Notes under the pieces: generated by a model | Database searches by the model: none | What the model was told of the DNA's origin: nothing | The model's input: the letters and a program-made list of their open reading frames with translations, nothing else | Made by a program: the position numbers and the translations under genes | NCBI GenBank assembly: GCA_002086835.1 | Contig: MVIG01000002.1 | Span: 186,001-250,000 of the forward strand | Length of the DNA stretch: 64,000 nt | Source of the DNA: Mycolicibacterium porcinum | Lineage (GTDB): Bacteria; Actinomycetota; Actinomycetes; Mycobacteriales; Mycobacteriaceae | Reading direction: 5' to 3' | Part shown: positions 48,294 through 56,926 of the stretch, piece after piece | How positions within the stretch are numbered: position 1 is the first letter of the stretch | Layout of the letters: each line of letters begins with the position of its first letter

Positions 48294-48746
48294 ATGAGTC
48301 ATACATTCGCGGTCAAATGGTTGAAAGCGTTCCGCACCAGCGCAGAAGCCGTGGTCGCCCTATACGCCGACGACTTCCTGTTCGAAGACCCGATTCTCGG
48401 CCAGAGAATCACCTCCAAAGAGGAACTGTTGCGGGTGTTCGCCCCCTACGCCAACAAAGACACCGAAAACGGCATCGGTATCAACAACTTCCGCATCGAC
48501 GAGGTGGTCGGAGACAAGAACGCCGCGATCTACCGCTGGACCTGGCACGCCCCCACGGCAGCGGCGTTCGTCGGGGTCCCGACCGGCGGAAAGATCCCGG
48601 GTGCCCGCGGCATCACCTTCCACATCTACGACACAGACGGCCGCATCACGCGGGAAGCAAGCTTCTGGGACGTCTCGACCGCCGTTCGCGATCTCGGTCT
48701 GCCCGTCGACCCCACCGCCGTGGCCAAAGCCCCGGCTCTGGTCTGA
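48294..48746 (+). CDS. NTF2/SnoaL-like protein
   Basis: 150 residues from ATG 48294, behind GAGGA. NTF2-fold pattern: WLKAFRTSAEAVVALYADDF, LFEDPILGQRITSKEELLRV, then NNFRIDEVVGDKNAAIYRWT and ARGITFHIYDTDGRITREAS. Such proteins serve as small hydratases, isomerases or cyclases, or as structural partners. First gene of a six-gene operon and followed by a divergent copy of itself. Confidence 0.82.
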   Translation: MSHTFAVKWLKAFRTSAEAVVALYADDFLFEDPILGQRITSKEELLRVFAPYANKDTENGIGINNFRIDEVVGDKNAAIYRWTWHAPTAAAFVGVPTGGKIPGARGITFHIYDTDGRITREASFWDVSTAVRDLGLPVDPTAVAKAPALV

Positions 48747-48757
48747 AAGGAATTGCG

Positions 48758-49270
48758 ATGAGCCTGGATACTTCCCAAGCAAGACAGCACGCCCAACGCT
48801 GGGTCGATGCGCTGACTAGCGACACCGCTTCAGCGGTCGCGCTCTACGCCGACGACCTGGTCTACGACGACCACGGCGACTCCGATCACATGATCGACAC
48901 CGCCATCACCAAAGACGAGCTCGAACCGCGGCTTGCGCCTTTCGCCAACACAGACCTCGACAACGGGATCGGTGTGCACGCCTTCACTGCCACCGAGGCG
49001 TTCCAGCTCGCCGGCGTGGATGGACAACCCGCAGTGGTCATCTTGTGGGATTGGGCCGGTGAGGGCCTGAGCACGTTCCGCGGCGTTCCCACCGAGGGCA
49101 AAACCCTCAGCACTCGGGGCATCACCTGGCATCAGCTGGATGCCCAGGGCAAGATCGCCCGCGAAACCACCTACTGGAATGACACCCCGGTACTGCAGGA
49201 ACTCGGCCTGCCGATCGTCACACCGGAGTACTGGGTCGAGGGCTTCGACCCCGCTTCGCTGACGGGATAG
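48758..49270 (+). CDS. NTF2/SnoaL-like protein, second copy
   Basis: 170 residues from ATG 48758, behind GAAAGG. Shares the layout of its neighbour: RWVDALTSDTASAVALYADD, LVYDDHGDSDHMIDTAITKD and TRGITWHQLDAQGKIARETT with YWNDTPVLQELGLP. The two adjacent copies, about 11 bp apart, suggest duplication and perhaps a heterodimer. A decayed relative is at 19004. Confidence 0.82.
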   Translation: MSLDTSQARQHAQRWVDALTSDTASAVALYADDLVYDDHGDSDHMIDTAITKDELEPRLAPFANTDLDNGIGVHAFTATEAFQLAGVDGQPAVVILWDWAGEGLSTFRGVPTEGKTLSTRGITWHQLDAQGKIARETTYWNDTPVLQELGLPIVTPEYWVEGFDPASLTG

Positions 49271-49276
49271 CCGCAG

Positions 49277-50884
49277 GTGTCCAACGATGGTGTGTGGGGC
49301 GTGCTGCCCGACGTCCTGGATCGCGCGTGCGCTTACTACGGTGAGCGCACCGCGATTCTGGATGCGGCGTCCGGCGCGAGTGTTACCTATCGCGAGCTGG
49401 GCCAGTGGCGCAACAGGATCGCCAATGCCCTGATCGGCGCCGGGGTTCAGAAGGGCGATCGAATCGGGCTGCTGATGCCCAACTGCCTGGAGTTCATCCC
49501 GATTCAGCAGGCCGTGTGGGCGGCTGGGGCGGTGCTGGTGCAGATGCCGACCCGGGCTGCGGCCGAAGGATTCAAGTCCAATCTGGAACAGACCGACGCG
49601 ACGACGTTGCTGTATCACGCGAAGTTCGAAGACGCCGTCGCCGCGATCCGGGGCCAGTTGCCGAAACTGCAGACCCTGATCCGGGTGGGCACCGTCGAAG
49701 GTGCCGCCAAGGTTGACGCACTGGACTTTGCGACTCTGGTGGCTGCACAGAGCTCACAGCGACCACAGGTCGATATCGCTGAGCACGACGAAGCCTACGT
49801 GCTGTTCACCTCGGGCAGCACCGGCGAACCCAAGGGCGTGGTCAATTCTCACTTCACCTGGAGTCACTACAGCATTTCGGCCGGGCTGGAGATCGCCGAT
49901 ATCCGGTTCGGCGAAGTGTTCGCCCACGGCGCACCGCTGACGCATTTCACGCAGATCTTTGTGATGCCGACCTTCATCCGCGGTGGCACCAACGTAATGC
50001 TTCCCGGGCTGGAGCCAGAGTCGCTGCTGGGCCATATCGAGCGGTACCGCGTCACCGCAGCCGCACTAGTGCCCACCATCATCTACCTGCTGATCGATCA
50101 CCCTCGCCGAAGCGAATTCGACCTCACTTCGCTGCAGACCGTGGTCTATGCGGGGTCTCCCATCACCCCGGAGCGGTTGCGCCAGGCGCTGGAGGTCTTC
50201 GGACCGATCTTCATCCAGACCTACGCAGGCACCGAACCCGGCTACATCGCGTGCCTGCGCAAACACGAACACGTCAAGCGTGACGGCGAATCGGTCGGTC
50301 AATGGACGGCTCGCCTCGGTGGCGCGGGCCGGCCGATGTTTCAGGTCAGCGTCACGATTCAGGACGACAACGATGCGATATTGCCGGTCGGCGAGGTGGG
50401 CGAGATCTGTTCACGCCAGCTGGGCCAAATGTTGGGCTACCTCGATCCGGCACGCAACGCCGAAACACTGCGGGGCGGGTGGGTGCACACCGGAGACGTG
50501 GGCTACCTCGACACCGACGGCTACCTCTACCTCGTCGACCGCAAGAAGGACATGGTGGTCAGTGGCGGGTTCAATGTGTTCCCACGTCAGGTCGAGGATG
50601 TGCTGGCCACCCACATGGCAGTGGCGCAGGCGGCGGTGATCGGTGTGCCCGACGAGAAGTGGGGCGAGGCGGTGATGGCCGTGGTGGTCGCCCGCACCGG
50701 TGAGATCACGGGGCCGGCATTGGAATCCGAACTCATCAAGCATGTCAAGGCCGCGTTGGGAAGCATCCCCGCTCCCAAGACCATCCTTTTTGCCGACAGT
50801 CTCCCGCTGAACCCGGCGGGCAAGGTCGACAAGAAGGCCATTCGTAAACCGTACTGGCGCAACAAATCCCGTCAGGTCGGCTAG
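49277..50884 (+). CDS. Acyl-CoA synthetase / AMP-dependent ligase
   Basis: 535 residues from GTG 49277. YVLFTSGSTGEPKGVVNSHF (P-loop), QTYAGTEPGYIACLR, GWVHTGDVGYLDTDGYLYLV, DRKKDMVVSGGFNVFPRQVE and the acyl-adenylate Lys in PAGKVDKKAIRK. It activates the acid produced by the next gene, an aldehyde dehydrogenase, or imported acid, to a CoA ester. The protein is as long as medium-chain/aromatic ligases. Confidence 0.91.
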   Translation: MSNDGVWGVLPDVLDRACAYYGERTAILDAASGASVTYRELGQWRNRIANALIGAGVQKGDRIGLLMPNCLEFIPIQQAVWAAGAVLVQMPTRAAAEGFKSNLEQTDATTLLYHAKFEDAVAAIRGQLPKLQTLIRVGTVEGAAKVDALDFATLVAAQSSQRPQVDIAEHDEAYVLFTSGSTGEPKGVVNSHFTWSHYSISAGLEIADIRFGEVFAHGAPLTHFTQIFVMPTFIRGGTNVMLPGLEPESLLGHIERYRVTAAALVPTIIYLLIDHPRRSEFDLTSLQTVVYAGSPITPERLRQALEVFGPIFIQTYAGTEPGYIACLRKHEHVKRDGESVGQWTARLGGAGRPMFQVSVTIQDDNDAILPVGEVGEICSRQLGQMLGYLDPARNAETLRGGWVHTGDVGYLDTDGYLYLVDRKKDMVVSGGFNVFPRQVEDVLATHMAVAQAAVIGVPDEKWGEAVMAVVVARTGEITGPALESELIKHVKAALGSIPAPKTILFADSLPLNPAGKVDKKAIRKPYWRNKSRQVG

Positions 50885-50900
50885 AGAAAGGACGCTCGTG

Positions 50901-52403
50901 ATGTCAGAGCATTACTCGATGTACATCGACGGCAAGTGGGTCGACACCGACGAAGTGTATGAGATCTGCAGCCCGGCAACAGAAGAACTGGTCGCCACCG
51001 TCGCCAAAGGAAGCACTGAGCTGGTCGACACCGCGGTGAACGCGGCCAAGGGCGCCTTCATCGAAGGGACGTGGCGCGGAACCCCGCCCGCGCAGCGGGC
51101 GGCGATCATCAACACCGTCGCCGAAAGACTGGGCGCTCGCGCCGAGGAACTCGCAGCCCTGCAGACCCGCGAGAACGGGGCCACGATCCGCATCACCAGC
51201 GCGTTGCATGTGGGGTTGTCGGTTGCCCAGATGCAGTATCTGGCGGCGATCGCGCAGAACTATGAGTGGGAGACGCCCGGGCCGGCGATTGCACCGATTG
51301 CTGCCGACGGTGTTGTGGTGCGCGAGCCTCTCGGTGTGGTCGCTGCGATCGTTCCGTGGAACATCCCGATGCTGACCACGGTGTGGAAGATCGCGCCGGC
51401 TTTGGTCGCCGGTAATTCGGTGGTGCTCAAGCCCGATGAGCACGCACCGTTGCTGGCCCTGGAGCTGGCACGCGAGTTCGACGCTGTGGGGTTGCCGCCG
51501 GGTGTGTTCAACGTCGTTACCGGGGACGGTGAGCCGGTCGGTGCGCACCTGTCTGGGCATCCCGATGTGCGCAAGGTGGCGTTCACCGGTTCGACGGCGG
51601 TGGGCAAAAGCATTTTGCGTCAGTCGGCGGACTCGGTGCGTCGGGTCACCCTCGAGCTCGGCGGCAAGGGCGCCAACATCATTCTTGATGACGCCGACAT
51701 CGACATGGCCGTGGACGGTGCTCTGTTCGCGTGCATGGCCAACAACGGTGAGGCATGTGAGGCGGGCACCCGATTGCTCATCCCGGCGTCACGACGCGAT
51801 GAGATCGTGGAGAAGCTGCTGGCGCGGGCAGCGACATTGCGCGTCGGGGATCCACTGGACCCGACGACCCACATTGGGCCGATCATCTCCCAGACCCAAC
51901 GCGACCGAATCCTGGACTACTTTCGGATCGCGGCCGAGGAGGGCGCCAATGCCGCCATCGGCGGCAAGGCTCCTTCGGGACCGGGCTTCGACAAGGGCTA
52001 CTGGATCGAACCCACGATCTTTCTCGACGTGACAAACGACATGAGAATCGCCCGCGAAGAGGTGTTCGGTCCGGTTCTGGTCGTGATGACCTACGACACT
52101 GACGAGCAGGCACTCGCGATTGCCAACGACACCAATTACGGCCTCTCGGCAGGTGTTTGGGGCAGCGACGAACGAGCCGCCAGCCTGGCGCGCCGGCTGG
52201 AGGCCGGCATGGTGTGGGTGAACAACTGGCACATAATCCACCCCGCCTATCCCTTCGGTGGGTACAAGGAGAGCGGTCTGGGTCGCGAAGGAGGCCCGCA
52301 CGCAATCGACGAATACGTCGAGGAAAAGTTCATCGCACTCGATCGATCCGGCGGCATCGAGAACAAGGCGTTCGCCATCGTGATCGATCCCGCAGAGAAC
52401 TGA
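50901..52403 (+). CDS. NAD(P)-dependent aldehyde dehydrogenase
   Basis: 500 residues from ATG 50901; GTG 50898 is adjacent and AAAGGA precedes both. VAAIVPWNIPMLTTVWKIAP, FTGSTAVGKSILRQ, general base Glu252 in LELGGKGA, catalytic Cys286 in NNGEACEAGTRL, EEVFGPVLVVM and YPFGGYKESGLGREGG. It probably supplies the acid for the preceding acyl-CoA synthetase. Very similar in design to the 9712 enzyme but with a different context. Confidence 0.92.
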   Translation: MSEHYSMYIDGKWVDTDEVYEICSPATEELVATVAKGSTELVDTAVNAAKGAFIEGTWRGTPPAQRAAIINTVAERLGARAEELAALQTRENGATIRITSALHVGLSVAQMQYLAAIAQNYEWETPGPAIAPIAADGVVVREPLGVVAAIVPWNIPMLTTVWKIAPALVAGNSVVLKPDEHAPLLALELAREFDAVGLPPGVFNVVTGDGEPVGAHLSGHPDVRKVAFTGSTAVGKSILRQSADSVRRVTLELGGKGANIILDDADIDMAVDGALFACMANNGEACEAGTRLLIPASRRDEIVEKLLARAATLRVGDPLDPTTHIGPIISQTQRDRILDYFRIAAEEGANAAIGGKAPSGPGFDKGYWIEPTIFLDVTNDMRIAREEVFGPVLVVMTYDTDEQALAIANDTNYGLSAGVWGSDERAASLARRLEAGMVWVNNWHIIHPAYPFGGYKESGLGREGGPHAIDEYVEEKFIALDRSGGIENKAFAIVIDPAEN

Positions 52404-52429
52404 GTTGACGCGGTAACGAGGAGAAGCTG

Positions 52430-52879
52430 ATGACGATGGCGACTGCAACGCGCGACATGGCCGGATACCCGGGCGCATCGAGGCGGCCCCTGCGATTCGG
52501 TGTGGTGTCGGAGAAGGGGCTGTGGACCAACGGATCTGATGAGTTGGTCCGTATCCGCGCAGTGGATTTGCGGGATTTGACGCACAAGGCAGCTGCGGCC
52601 CGCGAGGATTGCCCCGATGCTGTGGTCGTCGTCGACATCAACGTGCTGATTGCTGGCGATGCCCGCACGGCGCGCGCTGCGATTAGCGATTCGGGGCGTG
52701 AGTGTGGTGACACGATGACCTATGTCGGCACTCCGGGCGGTTTGTCCGGACTGATAGCCGATATCTACGCACTGGGCATTGCCGACGGCGCAATTCTGCT
52801 GCCGGCCGACTGCGAGGGCGTTGTGGAGCTGATCCGCGATGTCGTTGTCCCCGAGCTGCAGACAATGTCGGCGGCATGA
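52430..52879 (+). CDS. Orphan protein resembling the C-terminal tail of LLM flavin monooxygenases
   Basis: 149 residues. The C-terminal half [20 protein letters not shown], then [20 protein letters not shown] and VVVPELQ, mirrors the last 50 residues of NtaA/SnaA-type luciferase-like monooxygenases (GTPEQVAD...VVPELQ). The TIM-barrel catalytic part is not present. The N-terminal half ([20 protein letters not shown]) is unrecognised. It overlaps the flavin reductase by ATGA, so it is a coupled, probably real gene rather than random decay. A regulator or partner of the reductase is a guess. Confidence 0.6.
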   Translation: MTMATATRDMAGYPGASRRPLRFGVVSEKGLWTNGSDELVRIRAVDLRDLTHKAAAAREDCPDAVVVVDINVLIAGDARTARAAISDSGRECGDTMTYVGTPGGLSGLIADIYALGIADGAILLPADCEGVVELIRDVVVPELQTMSAA

Positions 52880-53370
52880 TGGTCAGTGCTGAGCAGTACC
52901 GTGCTGCGCTTCGGCGCCATCCCGCCGGTGTCGCCATCGTCACCATGATGTCGGCGGGCGGCCCGGTGGGTTTCACCGCTACATCGTTTGCCTCCTTGTC
53001 GTTGAAACCGCCGTTGGTTTCGTTCAACATCACCCAGACTTCCTCGAGTATTGATGCGATGCGGGCGGCCAATTCGGTCGTCATTCATCTACCTGGCGCC
53101 GGTCAGCTCGAACTGGCGCAACGCTTTTCACGGTCGGCCGAGCAGCGATTCTCCGATCGGTCGCTGTGGCACCTGCTGCCGACCGGCGAACCTGTACTGG
53201 TTGGGGTGCCGACCTGGCTGCGGGTGCGAGTGGACCGACTGATTGCCGCCGGTGACTCCACGCTGGTCGTCGGTGCGGTCGCCCAGATTCATTGTGAGGA
53301 TTCCCCGGGACGCCCGGAGCCGTTGCTGTATCACGACGGCGCCTATCTGTGCACTCAACCGCTTACCTGA
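52876..53370 (+). CDS. Flavin reductase family (HpaC-like) protein
   Basis: 164 residues. [40 protein letters not shown] and the late GSDTLVVGAV-type strand followed by [11 protein letters not shown] are the flavin-reductase-like signature. It supplies FMNH2 or FADH2 to a monooxygenase; the flavoprotein at 46802 is the nearest candidate. Last gene of the 48294 operon, ending 29 bp before the convergent LuxR gene. Confidence 0.9.
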   Translation: MMVSAEQYRAALRRHPAGVAIVTMMSAGGPVGFTATSFASLSLKPPLVSFNITQTSSSIDAMRAANSVVIHLPGAGQLELAQRFSRSAEQRFSDRSLWHLLPTGEPVLVGVPTWLRVRVDRLIAAGDSTLVVGAVAQIHCEDSPGRPEPLLYHDGAYLCTQPLT

Positions 53371-53398
53371 CAGCTCGGTGCGGGTCGGCGTTGTCGGC

Positions 53399-54589
53399 TT
53401 AGGTGTTCTGCAGGGCCCAGGCGATGGCTTGGGCGCGGTTGACTGCCCCGTACTTGCGCAGAATGTGTTTGACGTGAGATTTCACGGTGCCCTCGGTGAT
53501 CACCAACTGGTCAGCGATCTCGTGGTTGCTGGCACCGGTCACCATGAGCCGCAGCACCTCGGATTCGCGGTCGGTCAGCTCCACCCGCTGCGGCGCGTGG
53601 CTCCCACGGACTGCATCGAGGTCATGCCCGTTTGCTCTGTCATCAATGGACCAGGCGGCGGCGTCGGTACCCAGGTCGCACAAATCGTCGATCTGGTCGA
53701 CGGTGGTGATCAGCATTTCCCTGATGTTGTCGCGCTGCCGGCGCAGGTTCTCCATGAGTGCAGCACGTTGGTAGATATGGCTGAAGCCGTCGGCGAAGGC
53801 CCACAACACATCCCGATCGGCTTCGTCGACCCGAGTGTTCTCCGGGTAATGGTCGATGTGCAGGAAACCCATCACGTCGCTGCCCTGCACCAACGGTGCG
53901 ACAACGTAGGAACGCGATTGGCCGGCTTGGACGATCAACGGTCGGTACACGGGCGCATCGGCGGTGTCCTGGATAAGGGTGGGCTGGCGCCGCGACAGCG
54001 ATTCCGCCTCAGGGGTGGTCGGCGTCAAGGGCACCGGCTGGTTTTGCCACGCACTGAACCAGGCGCGGTTGGCGACCTCGGTTCGATCCAGCAGGATCAG
54101 AGGTGTCCACCCTGCGGCGTCCACGGTGGAAAGCACCGCGCGGCGAAACCCCAAGCGGAATACCAATTCGTGGCACGCGTTATCGACCAGAGCGGCCGTG
54201 GTCGGCATGGCGCGCAGCCTGTTGAGGCTCACTGCGCAGTCGGCCAGGCGCTGGCTGCGGACGCCGGTCTCGAACAGATACCAGTCCATGGCCAACTGCT
54301 GCAGCCTCAATAACAAGGTGTACAACTGTCGTTCGGTCTCGGTGTCCGAACTAGGCACCGCGCGCAAACGCTGCGCACACAGCCTCGAGAAATCCGAGAT
54401 CACCTCGCCGGCCTGTGCCGGAGAATCGGCTTCCAGTCCCGGCGGTCCCTCGATGCCCAAGACACCGACGACCTGTGCACGCAGCGCTGAGAAGCGCTCG
54501 CTGAACTCGGCTTGTTTCGACGACCAGTCGGCGCGCCCCCGTCCGGTGCCGGCCGCGCGTGAAGACTCGCCGCCGATGAGGACGCTCAT
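53399..54589 (-). CDS. LuxR-type regulator with GAF-like sensor domain (second of pair)
   Basis: 396 residues from ATG 54589, in an ATGA overlap with the preceding LuxR gene. Middle GAF-like region (LVDNACHELVFRLGFRRAVL, SYVVAPLVQGSDVMGFLHID) and the C-terminal LuxR HTH LTDRESEVLRLMVTGASNHE, IADQLVITEGTVKSHVKHIL. No receiver or ATPase domain is seen, so it senses a small ligand or redox state through GAF. The frame is open upstream into the neighbour but reads GC-rich shadow there. Confidence 0.87.
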   Translation of the reverse strand: MSVLIGGESSRAAGTGRGRADWSSKQAEFSERFSALRAQVVGVLGIEGPPGLEADSPAQAGEVISDFSRLCAQRLRAVPSSDTETERQLYTLLLRLQQLAMDWYLFETGVRSQRLADCAVSLNRLRAMPTTAALVDNACHELVFRLGFRRAVLSTVDAAGWTPLILLDRTEVANRAWFSAWQNQPVPLTPTTPEAESLSRRQPTLIQDTADAPVYRPLIVQAGQSRSYVVAPLVQGSDVMGFLHIDHYPENTRVDEADRDVLWAFADGFSHIYQRAALMENLRRQRDNIREMLITTVDQIDDLCDLGTDAAAWSIDDRANGHDLDAVRGSHAPQRVELTDRESEVLRLMVTGASNHEIADQLVITEGTVKSHVKHILRKYGAVNRAQAIAWALQNT

Positions 54590-55674
54590 CGGCGTGACCT
54601 GTTCACGCCGCGGGTTTCGCGCAGATAGTACGAGATCGCCGCGGCCCGGTTGGTTGCACCGAGTTTGTGCAGGATGTGCTTGACGTGCGATTTCACGGTG
54701 CTCTCCGCGACAGTCAGTTGGTCGGCCAATTGGGCGTTGGTTGCGCCGCTGGCCAACAATCCCAAGACCTCGCGCTCCCGGCTGGTCAATGTGGTCAACC
54801 GAGACGAGTCCCGCACCTCGGTGGCATGGGCGGGCTTGGTGTGGCGAACCCTGGGCGGCGATGCGGATTCGGGTGCGTCGATCGATGCGGTGGCCGCGGC
54901 ATTGGCGCGCAAGGGGATCGGACTGGTCATGTCGGTGGTGGTCACCGATCCCACTGCCGCATCGCAAACTCCGAGGACGTACTGGCGCTGACGCTCGATG
55001 CGTTCGACAAGTAGAGCGCGTTCGTAGGACAACCCCACACCGTCGGCGAACATCCGCAGCAGGTCGCGATGTGCTGCGGTCAACGGTCGGCCGTCGGTGG
55101 GACGGTCTGCGTGCAGCAATCCGATAACCACCGAACCCGCCACGACGGGGGCCACCACGTATTCGCTGGTCCGCATGCGTTCGACCAGGGGACGGTACAC
55201 CCGAGCCTCCTGGTCGGCGTCCAGGATCAGGGCGGGTAACCGGCGGCGCACCACTTCGGCCTCCACCAGCGGTGATGCCAGCGGAATCTGCAGGTCTTCG
55301 ACCCGATCGGTGGGGTAGCACTCGATCTGCATGCTCACATGCCGTTGCCCGTCCACCCCGTATATGGCGTCGGGCGACCATGTGGACCCGCGTACCTGGG
55401 AATACATCACCCGCTGGAATACCGCCGATTCGGCCAGTGCGCGGGGGGCGCATTCCAAAGTCGCGGCCGGGGAGAGCGCGTCTCTCACGGTTGCCAGGGA
55501 GGCAAGCAGTGCGGTGAGGGCTGCCGATATCTGCTCGCCCGGTGAGGCGAGGTCGCGGTGTGGCGTGCAATCGGACGCAATGGCCTGCTCGCTCAGCAAC
55601 TTTGGGTCGTCGGTCGACGATGACCGCGACAGAAGCTCGGTGCCGATGGGGTGCTCCTTGGTCGTCATCACCAC
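54586..55674 (-). CDS. LuxR-type regulator with GAF-like sensor domain (first of pair)
   Basis: 362 residues from GTG 55674; ATG 55668 is possible. GAF-like segment FQRVMYSQVRGSTWSPDAIY, then SEYVVAPVVAGSVVIGLLHA with DRPTDGRPLTAAHRDLLRMF; HTH LTSREREVLGLLASGATNAQ, LADQLTVAESTVKSHVKHIL. The same domain order as its overlapping partner implies gene duplication, perhaps a heteromeric sensor. Divergent from the nitronate monooxygenase/carboxylase operon (185 bp), so it may control that operon, the 48294 operon, or both. Confidence 0.87.
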   Translation of the reverse strand: MVMTTKEHPIGTELLSRSSSTDDPKLLSEQAIASDCTPHRDLASPGEQISAALTALLASLATVRDALSPAATLECAPRALAESAVFQRVMYSQVRGSTWSPDAIYGVDGQRHVSMQIECYPTDRVEDLQIPLASPLVEAEVVRRRLPALILDADQEARVYRPLVERMRTSEYVVAPVVAGSVVIGLLHADRPTDGRPLTAAHRDLLRMFADGVGLSYERALLVERIERQRQYVLGVCDAAVGSVTTTDMTSPIPLRANAAATASIDAPESASPPRVRHTKPAHATEVRDSSRLTTLTSREREVLGLLASGATNAQLADQLTVAESTVKSHVKHILHKLGATNRAAAISYYLRETRGVNRSRR

Positions 55675-55819
55675 GAATGCGGTTCAGGATTTACTAACGT
55701 GCCCTCATCATTGGTGATCTGAATCACTTTGTCAAACCATTCGTGGCCTGCGTTATTACCGCTGAACCGCAGTTGGGCGGCGATTCGGCGGTGCCGCAGT
55801 TGACATGGACGATCCCGTG

Positions 55820-55841
55820 CTAGTAAATCTCAATTCACTAA
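55820..55841. promoter_or_regulatory. 22-bp palindrome, operator motif C copy 1
   Basis: Left arm CTAGTAAAT and right arm ATTCACTAA flank a 4-bp centre (55820-55841). It ends 18 bp before the ATG at 55860, with GGAGGTG between. The same 22-bp architecture recurs at 56888. Confidence 0.65.
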
Positions 55842-55859
55842 TTCGGAGGTGAGGATGAG

Positions 55860-56810
55860 ATGGACCCGTTGATGCGATCTGCCGGCTGGCCTGGGGCTCT
55901 GGCGCTGCCGGTGATCGCCGCGCCGATGACCAACGTGTCGGGACCGGAATTGGTGATTGCGGCCTGCCGTGCGGGGGTGATCGGCTCGTTCCCGACCCAC
56001 AACGCTCCCTCGCCTGGTGACCTCGACGCGTGGATGGGCCAGATTCTGTCGGAGACCTCCGGGCACGGTTGCGCACCGGTGGCGCCGAACCTGGTGGTGC
56101 ACCGCAGCAATGCTCGCCTGCACGCCGACCTGGATTGCCTGATCGGCCACCGGGTGAAACTGGTCATCACCAGCGTGGGCTCCCCGGCGCCGGTCGTGGA
56201 GCGACTGCACGCGGCCGGTGCCGAGGTCTACGCGGATGTGGCCAGCGTGCAGCATGCCTGGGCCGCGCTGGAGGCGGGCGCGGACGGACTGGTGCTGCTA
56301 ACCGCGGGGGCGGGCGGACAGACTGGCTGGGCGAACCCCTTCGCTTTTGTGCGCGCTGTTCGCGAACGATTCGACGGGCCGCTGGTCCTTGCCGGCGGCA
56401 TCGCAGACGGCCGCTCGATCCTCGCCGCCCAAACCGCTGGTGCCGACCTGGCCTACATCGGGACTCGGTTCATTGCCACCGCAGAAAGCCGGGCCAGCGA
56501 CGAATACCGTCGAGCGCTGGTCGCCTCGACACTCGACGATGTCCGGTTGTCGGACCGGGTGGGCGGGATACCGGCCAGCCTGCTGGCTGCATGGCTGGAT
56601 CGCCAAGACGGCGAGCGCGGCGGCAGCGGTGACGGGTTTGCCCAAGACCAGTTGCTGTCCAACGCCGACGCCTGGAGCGCAGGCCACAGCGTCTTCGGCG
56701 TACACGAGCTGACCACGGTCGACGAACTGGTCGCGGAGTTGGCCGGTCAGTACCGCCAAGCCCGGCGGGAATTGGCGGCCCTGTGCGCGGAGGGCCGGCC
56801 GGTGGGGTGA
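55860..56810 (+). CDS. Nitronate monooxygenase / 2-nitropropane dioxygenase family flavoprotein
   Basis: 316 residues from ATG 55860, behind GGAGGTGAGG. LPVIAAPMTNVSGPELVIAA, CRAGVIGSFPTHNA, ADGLVLLTAGAGGQTGWANP and GGIADGRSILAAQTAGADLA are the FMN-barrel signatures shared with the 445 gene. It precedes the acyl-CoA carboxylase by 116 bp including a second operator C, so it may be transcribed separately but co-regulated. Substrate unproven. Confidence 0.88.
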   Translation: MDPLMRSAGWPGALALPVIAAPMTNVSGPELVIAACRAGVIGSFPTHNAPSPGDLDAWMGQILSETSGHGCAPVAPNLVVHRSNARLHADLDCLIGHRVKLVITSVGSPAPVVERLHAAGAEVYADVASVQHAWAALEAGADGLVLLTAGAGGQTGWANPFAFVRAVRERFDGPLVLAGGIADGRSILAAQTAGADLAYIGTRFIATAESRASDEYRRALVASTLDDVRLSDRVGGIPASLLAAWLDRQDGERGGSGDGFAQDQLLSNADAWSAGHSVFGVHELTTVDELVAELAGQYRQARRELAALCAEGRPVG

Positions 56811-56887
56811 ATGCCCCGTTCGAACGGCCTTTGTCACCTATTGGGGGTGTTTCGTCGGCATCCCCATTGTGATCAGCGCCAACGCAC

Positions 56888-56909
56888 TTAGTGTATTGGC
56901 ATTCACTAA
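56888..56909. promoter_or_regulatory. 22-bp palindrome, operator motif C copy 2
   Basis: Arms TTAGTG and CACTAA with inner AT/AT matches (56888-56909), the right half ATTCACTAA identical to copy 1. It ends 17 bp before the carboxylase ATG. Confidence 0.65.
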
Positions 56910-56926
56910 CAACGCTAAGGACATCG

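Noticed and set aside
53243-54313. 356-codon plus-strand frame
   Set aside because: Antisense to the LuxR gene; low-complexity Gly/Val/His translation without a ribosome site.
53399-55570. Single 723-codon minus-strand frame
   Set aside because: Its first half is a shifted reading of the first LuxR gene. Only the part from ATG 54589 has GAF and LuxR features and an ATGA junction.
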